Shown here in pieces: positions 52,628 through 61,995 of a stretch of DNA of 64,000 nt (the stretch's first letter is position 1; each line of letters opens with the position of its first letter). A model generated the notes under the pieces. It searched no databases and was not told the origin of the DNA. It worked only from the letters and a program-made list of their open reading frames with translations. This DNA is from Hymenobacter sp. BT188. Its GTDB lineage: Bacteria; Bacteroidota; Bacteroidia; Cytophagales; Hymenobacteraceae. The DNA lies in assembly GCF_014333585.1 (NCBI RefSeq), contig NZ_JACSCW010000002.1, positions 310,001 through 374,000 on the forward strand, in the 5' to 3' direction. Made by a program: the position numbers and the translations under genes.

Positions 52628-54604
52628 TTAGCGCCAAGTGAGGCGGAGACTGAGCGCGGCATTGCGGGGCGGCATGGCCCGGTAGGCATATACTTGGTAG
52701 TCGCGGTTGGTGAGGTTGAAACCTTGCGCCAGCACTGTCACGGCCCAGTTAGGCGCAATAGCCAGCGTCCGGCCCAGGCTAGCATTCAGTAGGGTGTAAG
52801 ACGGCAGGAAGTCGACGGCCGAAGCGTCGGTGTAGCGGTAGCCGGTGAAGGTGAGGCCAGTAGTAAGCTGCCATTTGTGCCAGCTCTGATCAGTAGTGAA
52901 GGCAAATGAGTGCAGCGGCACGTAAGGCAGCTGGCGACCCGAGGGGTCGGGGTCTTCAGCCCGGCCTTCTACCTTTTCCGACTCGGTAAAGCCATAAGCC
53001 GCACGCGCAACGAGTGAATAAGCCCCCCAGTGGCCAGTCAGCTGAGAACTGGCTTCCAAACCACGGGCGCGTACCTGGCGCAGGTTGCGCGGCGTATAAT
53101 CTCCTTGGGTATTCGGCAACCACTGCACCCAATCATTTACCAACTGGTGATAGGCCGTGAGTTCTGTTTGAAGATTCCAGGGGGCATTCTTAGTGAACTG
53201 ATGCCGCAGGCCAGCTTCGTAGCCAATGCCGTTTTCGGGGCGAAGGTTCGGGTCGCCTGTACGCCAGAAACGCTCGTTCAGGGTAGGCGCACGGTAGCTA
53301 CGTGAGGCACTGACTTTCAGCGATACTTGCTGAACAGGAGTTTGCCAAAACTGCCACTCGGCCCCCACGGTAGGAGCGAGCGGTGGCCGTCTGCCCGAGA
53401 TGAATGCCTGCCGCAGATTGGCCGTGAGTTGCAAGCGAGGAACAGGATCGTAGCGTAGCAGCCCGAAGCCAGAAAACCGGTTTTCGGACACTGGTTTTCC
53501 GTAGCCGTCCACTTCAGCCGCGAAGTGTTGCGCTTCGCCACCTATTCGCAGGCTCGCTTTTGAGTTGAAAGTAACTGTGTGTTCGGCCTGTGCCTGTGTG
53601 GTGCGGACACGCGAATTACTCGTCAGATCGTCGTTTTGGTAATCAATAACGTCCTCAAACCACGCTACCCGCACCGCCGACTCATGACGCCCGGAGGCTA
53701 CGTGGCGGTAGCCAGCCAGCAGGCGGCGGCTTTGGTCTTGCTCGCGAGCATGGTTGTTGCCTGAGCCAATGGCGGGCTGAAGCTGCCGGTCGGCATCCGT
53801 GAGCCAGATGGCCGCCATGAGCTCGCCATGCTCCCCCAAACGCAGAGTGGCATCCTGACTTAGGCTCCACTGGCGCACAGCCGCATTCTGCTGCCGCCGA
53901 CGTACTAAGCCCGTTATTTCGGGTGAGTTATAGGGAAAATCGTTGCGGGCTTCACGGTAGGAAGCCGCCGTACGCACAGCTACTTTTTGGTTGCTAAAGC
54001 GACCTTCCAGACTCCCAGCCTCCAAACCATACTGGCCCGCATCAAGCTGTGCGCTTACTTGGGTGCCTGCTCCCCATCGAATAGGCGAGGAAAGTAGTAC
54101 GGTGCCGCCCACGGCGCCGGTGCCATACGTAGCGCCGGCGGGTCCATGTTGTACATCAACTCTGGTATTGCCACCGGCAGGTAAAAGGGCAAAATCAGCC
54201 TCTCCTAGCGAAGGCAAGTTGATATTGAAGCCATTCCACAGCACTGCTGTGTGCCTGGCCGAGGTACCCCGAATGGTGATAGAAGACAGCTGTCCCGGCC
54301 CGTAGTTCTTAATAAATAAGGGTGTGCGTGCCGCTAGTACGTCTGTAAGTGTGCCCGTGCGGTACTGAGTTAGGGCCAACGAGTCGATAGTAGTGAGGCG
54401 GCTTCCTACGGCAAACCGGCCGGGGCGGGCGGCCTGTACCCGCACATCGGGCAACACCTGAACGGTAGAAAGCTGACTGGAATCGGAAGGTGAACTACCG
54501 ACGGCGTGAGTCTGCTGGGCCTGACTAGAAGAAGCGCCGAAAAAGCCCCCCAACAACCCAATTGCCGCCAAAAGCCAGCGCCGCCAAAATCTTTGTGTAC
54601 GCAT
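52628..54604 (-). CDS. btuB: TonB-dependent outer-membrane receptor, vitamin B12 (BtuB)
   Basis: 658 residues with a signal peptide (cleavage near SSSQAQQ, residue 29), a plug domain (about 50-175: LTTIDSLALTQYRTGTLTDVL, SSITIRGTSARHTAVLWNGFNI, GPAGATYGTGAVGGTVLL), and a 22-strand barrel ending in aromatic-rich LSLRLTWR. A cobalamin riboswitch lies upstream and a BtuG-like lipoprotein gene downstream, so the substrate is almost certainly cobalamin or cobinamide. No btuFCD transporter genes are in the window. Three motif copies (two with six C) occur in it or near its start. Confidence 0.93.
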   Translation of the reverse strand: MRTQRFWRRWLLAAIGLLGGFFGASSSQAQQTHAVGSSPSDSSQLSTVQVLPDVRVQAARPGRFAVGSRLTTIDSLALTQYRTGTLTDVLAARTPLFIKNYGPGQLSSITIRGTSARHTAVLWNGFNINLPSLGEADFALLPAGGNTRVDVQHGPAGATYGTGAVGGTVLLSSPIRWGAGTQVSAQLDAGQYGLEAGSLEGRFSNQKVAVRTAASYREARNDFPYNSPEITGLVRRRQQNAAVRQWSLSQDATLRLGEHGELMAAIWLTDADRQLQPAIGSGNNHAREQDQSRRLLAGYRHVASGRHESAVRVAWFEDVIDYQNDDLTSNSRVRTTQAQAEHTVTFNSKASLRIGGEAQHFAAEVDGYGKPVSENRFSGFGLLRYDPVPRLQLTANLRQAFISGRRPPLAPTVGAEWQFWQTPVQQVSLKVSASRSYRAPTLNERFWRTGDPNLRPENGIGYEAGLRHQFTKNAPWNLQTELTAYHQLVNDWVQWLPNTQGDYTPRNLRQVRARGLEASSQLTGHWGAYSLVARAAYGFTESEKVEGRAEDPDPSGRQLPYVPLHSFAFTTDQSWHKWQLTTGLTFTGYRYTDASAVDFLPSYTLLNASLGRTLAIAPNWAVTVLAQGFNLTNRDYQVYAYRAMPPRNAALSLRLTWR

Positions 54605-54775
54605 GATCCGAACTAAATTTTCGGTTTAGGAAAATTCAGTTCAAAACCTCGCATAAATTCTCCTAAAGCAGGAAAACTATCGCGAAGCCGAGGCCGAAAA
54701 CAGGGAAACCGGACGCACGGAGCGGCCACTGCATTCATTCTCCGCCTTTCCTCCGAAAGCGCTGAACATTAAACT

Positions 54776-54985
54776 TGTACAGGCAGGTCTCCTGGCTTGC
54801 TTCGAGTGGTGCCGCCTTCCCATTTCTCGGGCTCCTGCTAGGGTAGAAGCCTTCAACGAAACAGTGGCAGGTGAATTGGCCCACCCTTCTATGAAGCGTA
54901 CAGTTGCGGGGACAGCTCCCGATTTGAACGGGATTCCCTTTTCAGCCTCGCCCCACAATCGGGGTCTGGCCACCTATAACAGGCG
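54776..54985 (-). promoter_or_regulatory. Cobalamin riboswitch
   Basis: On the minus strand the leader contains the ordered conserved blocks of the AdoCbl riboswitch: AGGGAA...CCCG, AGCTGTCCCCGCAACTGT, the B12 box GCCACTG (54862-54868 on plus as CAGTGGC), GGGAAGG and AGCCAGGAGACCTGCC. It ends about 170 bases before btuB. It should lower btuB-btuG expression when cobalamin is plentiful. Confidence 0.95.
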
Positions 54986-55104
54986 CAAATATAACGGCAT
55001 TCAGCCGAATACAACGCTTACGAAGCTAAGCCACAAGTTGATCGAGTAAGTACAAACTCATCTGTAGCCGTATAGGAGTTGAAAATACTCTGATAGAATA
55101 GATA

Positions 55105-55710
55105 ATGGCCACCAAATTGCCCCCCAGCTTCTACCGTCGCCCCGATCCTGTCCAAATTGCTCGCGAGTTGCTCGGCAAGCATGTTTTTTCAAACCTGAAT
55201 GGTGAGCTGACGGGTGGTCGCATTGTGGAAGCCGAGGCGTATTCTCATGTCGGCGACAATTCCCTTACGATGCACCTCAAACGGCGTGGAAAACACGCAC
55301 AGCCTTTGCTGGAGCCGGGCGGCCATGCGTATCTCTATCAGGTATATCAACGGCATACTCTGTTCAACATCAGTACCAATGAAGCCAATAAGCCTGACAC
55401 TGTGCTCATTCGGGCTATTGAGCCCTCAGAAGGAATAGAGATAATGCTGCAGCGACGCGGCCAAGCAATAATTTCTCCTAAACTGACTGCTGGCCCAGGC
55501 TTACTTACGCAGGCCCTGAATATTACGCCTGCTCTCACCGGTACTGACCTACAAGGCGACATTCTTTGGCTAGAAGACCATGGCGAAATAATTCCCGACG
55601 AGCAGGTGAAGCGTAGCCCACGCGTAGGCCTAGCCTATGCCGGCGATGAAGCAGCCAACCTGCCTTGGCGCTTTCGCATCATCGGCAGTCCATGGACAAG
55701 CAAAGCCTAA
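55105..55710 (+). CDS. mpg: DNA-3-methyladenine glycosylase (AAG/MPG family)
   Basis: Base-excision-repair enzyme removing alkylated purines. 201 residues, typical for bacterial MPG. Landmarks: ARELLGKHVFS near residue 18, GRIVEAEAYSH near 37 with the catalytic Glu, GGHAYLYQVYQRHTLFNIST near 72, VLIRAIEP near 98, and a GPGLLTQALNI segment near 132. The DNSLTMHLKRRG stretch diverges from the common ASHAYRGRT version. Divergent from btuB across the riboswitch. One motif copy near its start (55119). Confidence 0.92.
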   Translation: MATKLPPSFYRRPDPVQIARELLGKHVFSNLNGELTGGRIVEAEAYSHVGDNSLTMHLKRRGKHAQPLLEPGGHAYLYQVYQRHTLFNISTNEANKPDTVLIRAIEPSEGIEIMLQRRGQAIISPKLTAGPGLLTQALNITPALTGTDLQGDILWLEDHGEIIPDEQVKRSPRVGLAYAGDEAANLPWRFRIIGSPWTSKA

Positions 55711-55751
55711 CTACAAATAAATCGCCCTGATGAGCAGACGGACTTCTTCTC

Positions 55752-55808
55752 ATCTACAGATATAAAAAGCCCCCAGATGTATTATGGGGGCTTTTTATAT
55801 CTGTAGAT
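55752..55808. terminator. Perfect 23-bp hairpin terminator, bidirectional
   Basis: Arms 55752-55774 and 55786-55808 are fully complementary (ATCTACAGATATAAAAAGCC core with five C), loop 11 bases, with T runs on both strands, between convergent genes. Confidence 0.92.
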
Positions 55809-55835
55809 AATTATTGAATTGATTACACAATCTGA

Positions 55836-57053
55836 TTACTCTGTCCAGTCTGAAAAATCTGCGGTTTGGCTTTTCTCACAGACCAGCACCATAAGACGGC
55901 CGCGCAGGTCGGTGGTAGCAAACAGATACGTATCGCCACCCTCCCGGATACCGGTTCGAAGGCGAAACTCAGCTACGGAGTCAGGGAAGTTGCGCGTAGT
56001 GACGTGGGCGCGAGCCTCGGGTCCAAGGTGGGGGAGGAGGGCGTCGCGGTCGTAGCGCTCGGTGGCCCGAATGCGGAAAATACGTCCTGGGAAGTCGGGT
56101 CGAAGCGTGTCGGCGGTGTATAAGTGGCTGTGTTGGTGAAGCTTCAGCAGCTCAAAGGCAGTGCCTATGCTCTTGAAACCACCAGCTTTAAGTATTGCCA
56201 CATTCGGCTCGTACAGATACTGTTGGGGCTCAGCGTAGCGTGGTATCGCGCGCGCCTCCCGGGCCCTGTTTAAACGAAATTCCTGCTGCTCTCCGTTGCG
56301 CAGCAGATTGACCGTAAAGCGCTCCGGATCTACGGCAGCCTCTGGCCCTAGCTCATACAATACTTCTTTACACTCATTGTCAACGGCTACCACCCATAAG
56401 CGGCGCACTTGTCGCAACTCGCTCAGGGCCTGCTCAATATCAAGCATGGGCGACGTTTTAAGCAATACCCGACGGCTTTTATGCAGTAATAAAGGCAAGA
56501 GGCGGAGTACATCGGGCTCGCAATCCTGTAGGCGGAATATTTTACGGGCTGCCGTATCGCGCCGCGCCGGATCGAGGTAAATCCAATCGAACGTATCCGG
56601 CGTGTTTTTGAGGAAGTCCACGGCATCACCGGCATGACAGTGCACTGTATTAATGCCGAGTTGCGCCAGATTATATTCTACTACCGCTACCAGTTTGGGG
56701 TCGCGCTCTACGTAATGCACCTCTGGTATGAGGGCGGCAAAATACGTGGCATCAACTCCAAAGCCACCGGTCAAGTCAGCTAATCGTTGTCCGCTTACGA
56801 GGCTTGCCTTAAAAGCAGCCGCCCGGGCTGAGGAAGCCTGCTCAACAGATACTGCGCTGGGAAAAATCAGGTCGGGATTATCAGCCCAAGCTGGAATTTT
56901 GGAGCGAGCCTTCTGGCGCGCCTGAATCTGGCGTACAAGGTCGGGCACTGGCAGGCCCGGAAAGCGTCGGGCCTGGAGGGCAAGTTGGGCGGGGTCGTGG
57001 TGCAGGTGGTCGGCAACGTACTGACGGGCCGCGTCGGGCAGCGGAAAGTCCAT
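55836..57053 (-). CDS. PG_1098-type SAM methyltransferase with THUMP-like domain
   Basis: 405 residues. A helical N-terminal ferredoxin-like part, then a class I methyltransferase fold: motif I LADLTGGFGVDATYFA near residue 92, motif II YVERDPKLVAV, motif IV WIYLDPARRD near 158, and a C-terminal THUMP-like RNA-binding domain (about 320-400). This architecture is typical of the Bacteroidota PG_1098 family, probably RNA modification; the exact target is unknown. Alone on the minus strand between two terminators. Confidence 0.9.
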   Translation of the reverse strand: MDFPLPDAARQYVADHLHHDPAQLALQARRFPGLPVPDLVRQIQARQKARSKIPAWADNPDLIFPSAVSVEQASSARAAAFKASLVSGQRLADLTGGFGVDATYFAALIPEVHYVERDPKLVAVVEYNLAQLGINTVHCHAGDAVDFLKNTPDTFDWIYLDPARRDTAARKIFRLQDCEPDVLRLLPLLLHKSRRVLLKTSPMLDIEQALSELRQVRRLWVVAVDNECKEVLYELGPEAAVDPERFTVNLLRNGEQQEFRLNRAREARAIPRYAEPQQYLYEPNVAILKAGGFKSIGTAFELLKLHQHSHLYTADTLRPDFPGRIFRIRATERYDRDALLPHLGPEARAHVTTRNFPDSVAEFRLRTGIREGGDTYLFATTDLRGRLMVLVCEKSQTADFSDWTE

Positions 57054-57090
57054 AGCTATGCTTACGCAAAAACGCTCTCTTTAGCGCAAC

Positions 57091-57681
57091 CTAGCGCAAA
57101 TTCCAACGCAAAGCCAACTGAGGTTTGCCCGTGGGAGCAGCAGTAAGACCTACAGCAGCAGGCGATATACGCTGAAAAACGCTCCCGCGGGCAGCAGGCC
57201 AGCTTGCGTTATGCGCTTCTACAGCTCGTTGAAAATGAGTATTGGTGTTGCGGCTGATGAACACATTAGCCAGCAAACTGGCAGCGGCTACACCTATTGC
57301 AATCTTCTGTGGATTGCTGAAGTAGCGCTCCTCGCCTTCGCCCGCCAGCACCTGTTGGCCATAAAAGCCTAAGGCGCCTACAAAAGTTAAACGCTCGGCC
57401 AAGAACAGCCATTTTTGCTGCCGGTAGCGATTTAAGTGGTCTAAAGCCTGGGTATTACCAGCCAAATAAGGACGCAAACGCTGCCCAAAAAAGCCGGCGT
57501 TCTGGTACTCATTATTACCCTGGGGGGCAAAATAGAAGTTCTTTTGGGAGCCATTCAGGCCACGGCCTTGGTCCTCAGGGCTAAGGCGCAAAATAGTGGG
57601 AGTTTGCTGAGCGTGCGCACCCCTAAATGTTAGCAAGAAGCTGAGCAATAAGGCAAAAGAACGAAAAGGATGGATATTCAT
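57091..57681 (-). CDS. Secreted protein of unknown function
   Basis: 196 residues from the ATG at 57681 (MNIHPFRSFALLLSF) with signal peptide cleaved after AHA near residue 25. The mature part has a hydrophobic segment (IAIGVAAASLLANVFISRNT) and strands near the C-terminus (KPQLALRWNLR) that could be a small outer-membrane-associated fold. No family recognised. It lies 38 bases upstream of the methyltransferase gene on the same strand. One GGGGGGCAAAA copy (57522). Confidence 0.6.
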   Translation of the reverse strand: MNIHPFRSFALLLSFLLTFRGAHAQQTPTILRLSPEDQGRGLNGSQKNFYFAPQGNNEYQNAGFFGQRLRPYLAGNTQALDHLNRYRQQKWLFLAERLTFVGALGFYGQQVLAGEGEERYFSNPQKIAIGVAAASLLANVFISRNTNTHFQRAVEAHNASWPAARGSVFQRISPAAVGLTAAPTGKPQLALRWNLR

Positions 57682-57838
57682 AGGAGCAGCAAGCGGCAAT
57701 AGGTAGGTAAAGGATAAGGGACTACAGGGCGGCGGAATTAGTTCAGTGAGAACAAAAACTTTCAACTCCTAACTCAACAAAAGGGCCAAGCTCTACGTTC
57801 TGAGGCCAGTTTACCTAGGTTCCACATTTAATTTGCTT

Positions 57839-58579
57839 ATGACAACTCTCGCAACTGCTTTTCGCCGCTACCTTCTGCTGGCTGCAATGCCCGCCGCCGC
57901 GTTAGCCTTCTCCGGCTGCGGCGACGATGATGACAATGGTCCGGGTAATGGCCGGGTGATGGCCGTGCATGCGGCTGCTTCCGCCAACGTGCGCGTGAAA
58001 GTCCTGATCAATAACTCGGAAGTCGGCCAACTTAATTATGGTCAGAATTCGAGCTACCTGAATGCTCCAGCTGGCGCACAGGAAGTAAAAATCAACGTCG
58101 CTGCGTCTGACCAGAATGCTGCAACGCAAACCGTTACCATTGAGCGCGACAAGAATCAGTCGTTGTTTGCTTATGCTCCAAACACGACAGCAAATGCCGT
58201 TGCTTTGCTAGCCGTCTCCGATGATTTGGCCGCTCCAGCTACTGGCAAAGCTAAAATCCGCTTAGTACACCTTGGCCAAGGTGCTCCTAGCCCTGTCAAC
58301 CTGGCGCAGGCATCGGCATCAGGTGCCCCGGTGAATGTTATTCCTACGGTAGCATTTCCCACGGCTTCAGCTTTTGTAGAAATAACGCCTGGTGATTACA
58401 ACTTTGTAGTGACGAACAGCACCAATGCTACCGTAACCTCGGTAGGTAATGGAACGGGCGCAGGTACCGGCACTCGCAACTACGCTGCTGGCAAAATTTA
58501 CACTGTGCTTGTGCGCGGTGTAGCCAGCAGCCTCGATCAAACCTTGCAGCCCAGAGCAACGGTAATTGAGAATAACTAG
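57839..58579 (+). CDS. DUF4397 lipoprotein
   Basis: 246 residues from the ATG at 57839 (MTTLATAFRR). Signal peptide with lipobox LAFSGC near residue 24, an Asp-rich spacer (DDDDN), then two repeats of the DUF4397 immunoglobulin-like unit (VMAVHAAASANVRVKVLIN..., KIRLVHLGQGAPSPVNLAQ...). Such proteins are surface or periplasmic lipoproteins with no assigned biochemical function. A terminator follows. Confidence 0.87.
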   Translation: MTTLATAFRRYLLLAAMPAAALAFSGCGDDDDNGPGNGRVMAVHAAASANVRVKVLINNSEVGQLNYGQNSSYLNAPAGAQEVKINVAASDQNAATQTVTIERDKNQSLFAYAPNTTANAVALLAVSDDLAAPATGKAKIRLVHLGQGAPSPVNLAQASASGAPVNVIPTVAFPTASAFVEITPGDYNFVVTNSTNATVTSVGNGTGAGTGTRNYAAGKIYTVLVRGVASSLDQTLQPRATVIENN

Positions 58580-58606
58580 CTTAGCAGCAGCTACTAATTA
58601 GCTCTA

Positions 58607-58640
58607 AAAGAACCTGTTCCTTATCGGAGCAGGTTCTTTG
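58607..58640 (+). terminator. Terminator of the DUF4397 gene
   Basis: AAAGAACCTGTTCC pairs with GGAGCAGGTTCTTT (one G-U) around 5 bases, followed by GTTTTTC. Confidence 0.85.
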
Positions 58641-58667
58641 TTTTTCATCTCCAACTAACAATTTGAT

Positions 58668-58675
58668 TACCTTTG
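58668..58675 (+). promoter_or_regulatory. Candidate -7 box of ahcY (TACCTTTG)
   Basis: Matches TAnnTTTG; ATG follows 28 bases later. A clear -33 TTTG at standard spacing is not seen. Confidence 0.5.
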
Positions 58676-58703
58676 TAGTTGAATAGCAAAAAAACACTAT
58701 ATC

Positions 58704-60014
58704 ATGGTTGATACGACCTACGTTCCTTACAAAGTAAAAGACATGTCGCTGGCCGAGTGGGGCCGCAAGGAAATCCGTTTGGCAGAGGCTGAGATGCCAG
58801 GCCTAATGGCTTTGCGCGAAGAATTTGGCGCTTCGCAGCCGCTGAAAGGTGCCCGCATCGCTGGCTGCCTGCACATGACTATCCAAACTGCCGTACTCAT
58901 CGAGACGCTCATCGCGCTTGGTGCTGACGTGACTTGGTCATCGTGCAATATATTCTCTACCCAAGACCATGCTGCCGCTGCTATTGCTGCTGCGGGCATC
59001 CCGGTCTATGCTTGGAAGGGCATGAATGAGGAGGAGTTCAACTGGTGCATCGAGCAGACCCTGTATTTCGGTGAAGATCGTCAGCCCCTGAACATGATTC
59101 TGGACGACGGCGGCGATCTTACCAACATGGTCCTCAACAACTTCCCTGAGTTGGCTGCTGGTATCAAAGGCATTTCGGAAGAAACCACCACTGGCGTATT
59201 ACGCCTCTTGGATCGAGTAAAGAACGGCTCCTTGCTAATGCCCGCTTTCAACATTAACGACTCCGTAACCAAGTCGAAGTTCGACAACAAATATGGTTGC
59301 AAAGAGTCGGCGGTAGACGCTATCCGTCGGGCAACTGACGTGATGATGGCCGGCAAAATCGCTGTTGTAGCAGGCTACGGCGACGTAGGAAAAGGTACCG
59401 CTGCTTCATTGCGCGGTGCTGGTGCCCGCGTTATCGTCACTGAGATCGACCCAATTTGCGCACTGCAAGCTGCTATGGACGGCTACGCCGTGAAGAAGAT
59501 GTCGAATGCCATTAAAGAGGCCGACATCGTAGTAACTGCTACCGGCAACTGCGATATCATCACGGAAGAGCACTTCCGCGCTCTGAAGGATAAGGCTATT
59601 GTCTGCAACATCGGTCACTTCGATGATGAAATCGATATGGCTTGGCTTAATGGCAACTATGGCCACACCAAAGACACAGTGAAGCCACAGGTTGACTTGT
59701 ATAACATCGACGGCAAAGAGGTGATCATTCTGGCCGAAGGCCGCTTGGTAAACCTTGGCTGCGCTACCGGTCACCCTTCGTTTGTGATGTCAAACTCGTT
59801 CACTAACCAGGTATTGGCACAATTGGAGTTGTGGCAGAATGCTGACCAGTACGAGAACAAAGTATATACGCTGCCTAAGCACCTCGACGAGAAAGTAGCT
59901 TATCTGCACTTGGCTAAAATTGGTGTAGAATTAGACGAGCTACGGCCGAAGCAGGCACAGTACATCGGTGTAGATGTACAAGGCCCGTTCAAGTCGGACC
60001 TGTACCGCTACTAG
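58704..60014 (+). CDS. ahcY: Adenosylhomocysteinase
   Basis: NAD-containing enzyme splitting S-adenosylhomocysteine into adenosine and homocysteine, completing the methyl cycle begun by metK (0.2 kb). 436 residues, normal size. Features: [13 protein letters not shown] start, [15 protein letters not shown] near 52, [16 protein letters not shown] near 78, the NAD loop [20 protein letters not shown] near 218, a C-terminal YKxDLYRY-type tail (SDLYRY). Preceded by a -7 box and ended by a canonical terminator. Confidence 0.98.
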   Translation: MVDTTYVPYKVKDMSLAEWGRKEIRLAEAEMPGLMALREEFGASQPLKGARIAGCLHMTIQTAVLIETLIALGADVTWSSCNIFSTQDHAAAAIAAAGIPVYAWKGMNEEEFNWCIEQTLYFGEDRQPLNMILDDGGDLTNMVLNNFPELAAGIKGISEETTTGVLRLLDRVKNGSLLMPAFNINDSVTKSKFDNKYGCKESAVDAIRRATDVMMAGKIAVVAGYGDVGKGTAASLRGAGARVIVTEIDPICALQAAMDGYAVKKMSNAIKEADIVVTATGNCDIITEEHFRALKDKAIVCNIGHFDDEIDMAWLNGNYGHTKDTVKPQVDLYNIDGKEVIILAEGRLVNLGCATGHPSFVMSNSFTNQVLAQLELWQNADQYENKVYTLPKHLDEKVAYLHLAKIGVELDELRPKQAQYIGVDVQGPFKSDLYRY

Positions 60015-60032
60015 AATTTAATTAAATTATTG

Positions 60033-60070
60033 AAAAAGCCCCCCAGATACCATCCGGGGGGCTTTTTTGT
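60033..60070 (+). terminator. ahcY terminator built from a GGGGGGC inverted pair
   Basis: AAAAAGCCCCCCAGAT...ATCCGGGGGGCTTTTTT; canonical host terminator, with one mismatch beside the G run. Confidence 0.93.
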
Positions 60071-60183
60071 TGTTTTAATACATTCTGCCAAAACCCTTAT
60101 ACCTGCTTTGCCTTCTTAGTCGAGCGTTATAGATTTAACAGAAAAGGCCAGCGCTATGCAATCATTACAGATATTTGCCCTCC

Positions 60184-60951
60184 ATGCTCCTTTCTCTCTC
60201 CGTCGTCATTATTACGTTTAATGAAGAGCGCAACATCGGCCGTTGTCTGGATGCGCTTGGCGACATTGCCGATGAAGTAGTAGTGGTTGACTCTTTCTCA
60301 ACCGATAAGACAGTAAGCATCTGCGAGAGTCGGCAGGCCCGAGTTGTTCAGCACGCTTTTGCCGGCTACGTGGAGCAGAAGAATTTCGCCACGGCCCAAG
60401 CTCGCTTCGATCATGTGCTCCAACTCGATGCCGATGAAGTGCTGACTGATGAGCTGCGCCAAAGCATTCGAGAGGCAAAGCAGAACTGGCAGGGCGCGGG
60501 CTACACCTTAGCTCGTCTCACAAATTACTGCGGTACCTGGGTGCGCCACGGCGGCTGGTACCCCGACCGGAAGCTGCGCCTCTACGACCGGCGCCTAGGT
60601 CGCTGGACTGGCCTGCTCCTGCACGAGCGCTACGAAGTGACTGGGGGGCAAAATATCGGCGCCTTATCCGGCGACTTGCTCCATTACTCCTACGATTCGG
60701 TAGCACAACACGTCGCGCAGCTCAACCGTTTTACCAGTATTGCGGCCGAGGAAATGGTGCTACGCGGTAAGCAAAACGCTACGCTTTTTCATCTTCTGCT
60801 CAAGCCTATCTGGAAGTTTGTGCACGGTTATTTTCTGCGTCTGGGCTTTTTAGATGGTTTTGCCGGTCTGTGTATCGCCAGCATTTCTGCGGGGGGCGTT
60901 TTTTTAAAATACGCCAAGCTGCGTACTCAATCGACACCTTCCGCTAAATGA
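60184..60951 (+). CDS. Family 2 glycosyltransferase (WaaE/KdtX-like)
   Basis: 255 residues from the ATG at 60184 (a TTG 9 bases upstream is less likely). GT-A fold with SVVIITFNEERNIGRCLDAL at the start, VVVDSFSTDKT, and the catalytic LQLDADEVL near residue 81. The C-terminal part with FVHGYFLRLGFLDGFAGL matches the LPS core beta-glycosyltransferase branch. It overlaps the next gene by 4 bases (ATGA). First gene of an LPS or glycan operon. Two GGGGGGC copies. Confidence 0.92.
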   Translation: MLLSLSVVIITFNEERNIGRCLDALGDIADEVVVVDSFSTDKTVSICESRQARVVQHAFAGYVEQKNFATAQARFDHVLQLDADEVLTDELRQSIREAKQNWQGAGYTLARLTNYCGTWVRHGGWYPDRKLRLYDRRLGRWTGLLLHERYEVTGGQNIGALSGDLLHYSYDSVAQHVAQLNRFTSIAAEEMVLRGKQNATLFHLLLKPIWKFVHGYFLRLGFLDGFAGLCIASISAGGVFLKYAKLRTQSTPSAK

Positions 60952-61991
60952 AAACCTTTCTGGTAAGCCGGACCGATGCTATTGGCGACGTGGTATTAAC
61001 CTTGCCCGTTTGTGGGCAGCTGAAGCGCTTGTTTCCGGGCTGTCGGGTGGTGCTTATAGGCCGCACGTACACACAAGCCGTGGCAGAGGCTTGTCCGCAG
61101 GTTGATGGATTTATCAATGTAGATGAGTTGCTAAAATTGCCTCCCAGCGCACAAGTTGGGTTACTAAGAGCAGCGGAAGCTACCGCTATTATTCATGTTT
61201 TCCCCAATAAAGCACTGGCTCGGTTGGCGCAGCAAGCAGGTATACCGACTCGTATCGGCACGCGCAACCGCTGGTTTCATTGGCTGACTTGCAATCGGCT
61301 GGTGGCTTTAAGTCGCCGTCACTCTCTTCTGCATGAAGCCCAGCTAAATCTACAACTGTTGAGCCCTTTAAGCGCTATTAAAGCCGATTTACCATTAGCT
61401 GAGGTAGCTGTCCTAAGTAAGCTGCAGCCAACAGAGCCGTTGGGGGGTAATTTTAGACAGTTGCTTGAGGCTCGTAAAACTGGGCAACTCAATATCATTT
61501 TACATCCTAGTTCGCGTGGCAGCGCCCGCGAATGGGGCCATGACCATTTTGCCACCCTTGCGCATTTGCTACACCAAGCTGGACATCGTGTATTCATTAC
61601 CGGCACTGCTGCTGACGGCGAAATGTTACGCCCGTGGCTTACAGAACATGCTGCTGCTCTTAGCGCAGACTTAACTGGGCAACTCTCCCTACCCCAGCTT
61701 CTAGCGTTTATTCACGCCACCGACGGATTGGTAGCGGCCAGCACGGGCCCGTTGCATCTGGCCGCCGCACTGGGCCGACATGCTCTAGGCATTTATCCGC
61801 CCCTGCGACCTACCGACCCCGGGCGTTGGGCACCGCTCGGGCCTTATGCTGAGTACCTCGTGTTCGACCGTCCCAACTGTACCGATTGCCGGATGCAGCC
61901 TGCGGCTTGCACCTGCGTGCGTGCAATTAAGCCGGCGCAGGTGTTGGCACGTATTTCGGGGTGGCAACCGTTAGCTATTTCTGCATCCTGA
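60948..61991 (+). CDS. Family 9 glycosyltransferase (heptosyltransferase-like)
   Basis: 347 residues of the GT9 family, which adds heptose or related sugars to lipid A core. N-terminal SRTDAIGDVVLTLPVCGQLK, central LNIILHPSSRGSAREWGHDHFATLA nucleotide-sugar region, and the C-terminal ASTGPLHLAAALGRHALGIY motif. A cysteine cluster near the C-terminus (PNCTDCRMQPAACTCV) is conserved in many Bacteroidota members. Start overlaps the GT2 stop by 4 bases; the ligase-like gene follows 4 bases after its stop. Confidence 0.92.
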   Translation: MKTFLVSRTDAIGDVVLTLPVCGQLKRLFPGCRVVLIGRTYTQAVAEACPQVDGFINVDELLKLPPSAQVGLLRAAEATAIIHVFPNKALARLAQQAGIPTRIGTRNRWFHWLTCNRLVALSRRHSLLHEAQLNLQLLSPLSAIKADLPLAEVAVLSKLQPTEPLGGNFRQLLEARKTGQLNIILHPSSRGSAREWGHDHFATLAHLLHQAGHRVFITGTAADGEMLRPWLTEHAAALSADLTGQLSLPQLLAFIHATDGLVAASTGPLHLAAALGRHALGIYPPLRPTDPGRWAPLGPYAEYLVFDRPNCTDCRMQPAACTCVRAIKPAQVLARISGWQPLAISAS

Positions 61992-61995
61992 TATT

